From assembly GCA_002368605.1 (NCBI GenBank), contig DFEB01000072.1, positions 31,687 to 74,209 on the forward strand: DNA of 42,523 nt, in the 5' to 3' direction. Both the position numbers and the translations under genes were made by a program. How positions within the stretch are numbered: the stretch's first letter is position 1; each line of letters starts with the position of its first letter. Of this stretch, positions 41,664-42,523 are shown piece after piece. The stretch is from Treponema sp. UBA3813 (GTDB lineage Bacteria > Spirochaetota > Spirochaetia > Treponematales > Treponemataceae). The notes beneath the pieces were generated by a model. It made no database searches and was not told the DNA's origin. It worked only from the letters and a program-made list of their open reading frames with translations.

Positions 41664-42523
41664 CTACAGTGCCTGAATAGCCTCAGCAGTATTCACCGGC
41701 GTACATGCGAGTGTTGCGCCAAGTTCTGTCTGCCCCCAGAGGCCGCTCAAAACTTTGCCAGGTCCTACTTCGAGGATAACCCACTCGTTTGCAGAATCTT
41801 CTTTAATCAAATCAGCGAGGACTTTCTCTTCGTCCGTCCAGCGAACCGGGTGAGTGAGGTGGTCAACTGCGCTTGATTTTGCAGGCGCGCCCTCAGTGAC
41901 TTTTTTGCCGGTTACATTTGAGAACAAAGTGATTTTCGGATTACAGAATGTGTATGGCTCCAAAGCGACCTTGAAATTGTCGGCGGCGCGCTGCATGAGC
42001 GGACAGTGGAAAGGACCTGCAACGGCAAGTCGGACAGTCCTTCGAGCTCCGGCGGCTTTTGCGGCTTCCTCAGCCTTTGTAAGACCGTCGGCAGTGCCCG
42101 AAATTACGGTCTGCTTTACGCTGTTGAGGTTAGCGGCATAAGCGCCTTCGATTCCGTTAGCGATTTCTTCAACTTTCTCTGGCGGAAGGCCAAGAATCGC
42201 GCTCATTCCAGGAGCATTTCCCGCGTTTTCTTCGGCAATCTGCTCGCAGACTTTCTGCATGATTGAACCGCGCTGGCAGACAACCTTGATTACATCCTCA
42301 AAAGAAAGGATTCCTGCGGCATAAAGAGCCGGGAATTCGCCCAAAGAGAAGCCCATTGCGGCACTCGGCTCGATTCCCTTGCTCTTCAAGGCTGCCATAA
42401 CGGCAAGACTTGCCGCAGTGATTGCAAGCTGGCTGTTGTCGCTTCTATTTAATTCAGTCTGCTCAGTTTCCCAGAGCAGTTTTGGAATATCTTTTCCTGT
42501 TACTTTTGAAATCTCATCAATGA
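41664..42523 (-). CDS. fabD: Malonyl-CoA:ACP transacylase (N-terminus beyond window)
   Basis: Transfers malonyl from CoA to ACP, supplying fatty-acid synthesis. The visible 286 residues start in TGKDIPKLLWETEQTEL, near the usual Q-rich segment, so about 25-40 residues are missing. The nucleophile motif reads GFSLGEFPAL; most FabD proteins have GHSLGE, so the residue before the catalytic Ser is Phe. Catalytic His is in VAGPFHCPLM, with ANLNSVKQTVISG, NVTGKKV and GPGKVLSGL in the expected order. An ATG inside the frame at 42398 is not the start, because homology continues upstream. fabG follows by 13 bp. Confidence 0.95.
   Translation of the reverse strand, partial: IDEISKVTGKDIPKLLWETEQTELNRSDNSQLAITAASLAVMAALKSKGIEPSAAMGFSLGEFPALYAAGILSFEDVIKVVCQRGSIMQKVCEQIAEENAGNAPGMSAILGLPPEKVEEIANGIEGAYAANLNSVKQTVISGTADGLTKAEEAAKAAGARRTVRLAVAGPFHCPLMQRAADNFKVALEPYTFCNPKITLFSNVTGKKVTEGAPAKSSAVDHLTHPVRWTDEEKVLADLIKEDSANEWVILEVGPGKVLSGLWGQTELGATLACTPVNTAEAIQAL

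Overview
The window looks like chromosome of a free-living or gut-type spirochaete, most likely a Treponema. This is inference from protein style, not a database match. The signs are many lipoproteins with relaxed lipoboxes, a FecR/class III cyclase/outer-membrane locus, a giant surface protein ending in a FlgD-like Ig domain, InlB-type lipoproteins, Cache-sensor cyclases and a pectate lyase. Almost all genes lie on the minus strand, in short tightly packed operons. No rRNA, tRNA, phage, transposase or CRISPR array was seen.

Layout. 1-6452 (minus): a hypothetical gene, a MATE exporter and a Cache-GGDEF diguanylate cyclase form one coupled operon; below it lie a PL10-type pectate lyase lipoprotein and gpmI (cut by the window edge). 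6537-8003: ybaK (plus) converges on an orphan ABC substrate-binding lipoprotein. 8058-11963 (minus): aroA, fhs and a membrane protein, coupled. 12151-13959 (plus): a RelA/SpoT homologue with a damaged hydrolase site and no ACT domain. 13986-18170 (minus): an HSL-like hydrolase lacking its catalytic residues, a U32 peptidase-family protein with a low-complexity insertion, a putative outer-membrane protein and a metallophosphoesterase lipoprotein. 18256-19164 (plus): metA, predicted to use acetyl-CoA. 19173-20609 (minus): a PilZ protein and an RlmM-like methyltransferase.

20669-37045 (minus) is the most distinctive part: about 16 kb holding a predicted adenylate cyclase, a FecR/FnIII protein, an outer-membrane protein with coiled coil, two paralogous InlB-repeat lipoproteins and a 2654-residue surface protein. 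The first five genes overlap or nearly touch; the giant gene has its own promoter. I read it as a candidate envelope sensing and surface-display system.

37046-42523: fatty-acid genes fabD, fabG, fabF and fabZ (minus). They are split by a plus-strand AAA-ATPase/PD-(D/E)XK gene and accompanied by structured repeats: a two-unit palindromic element supplying the last FabZ codons, a 93-nt multi-stem element between fabF and fabZ, two intrinsic terminators, and a palindrome covering the fabF promoter.

A pattern running through the window is that several genes without a Shine-Dalgarno sequence have a sigma70-like -10 hexamer ending exactly 6-7 nt before the start codon, often with an extended TGn motif. 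This suggests leaderless transcription.
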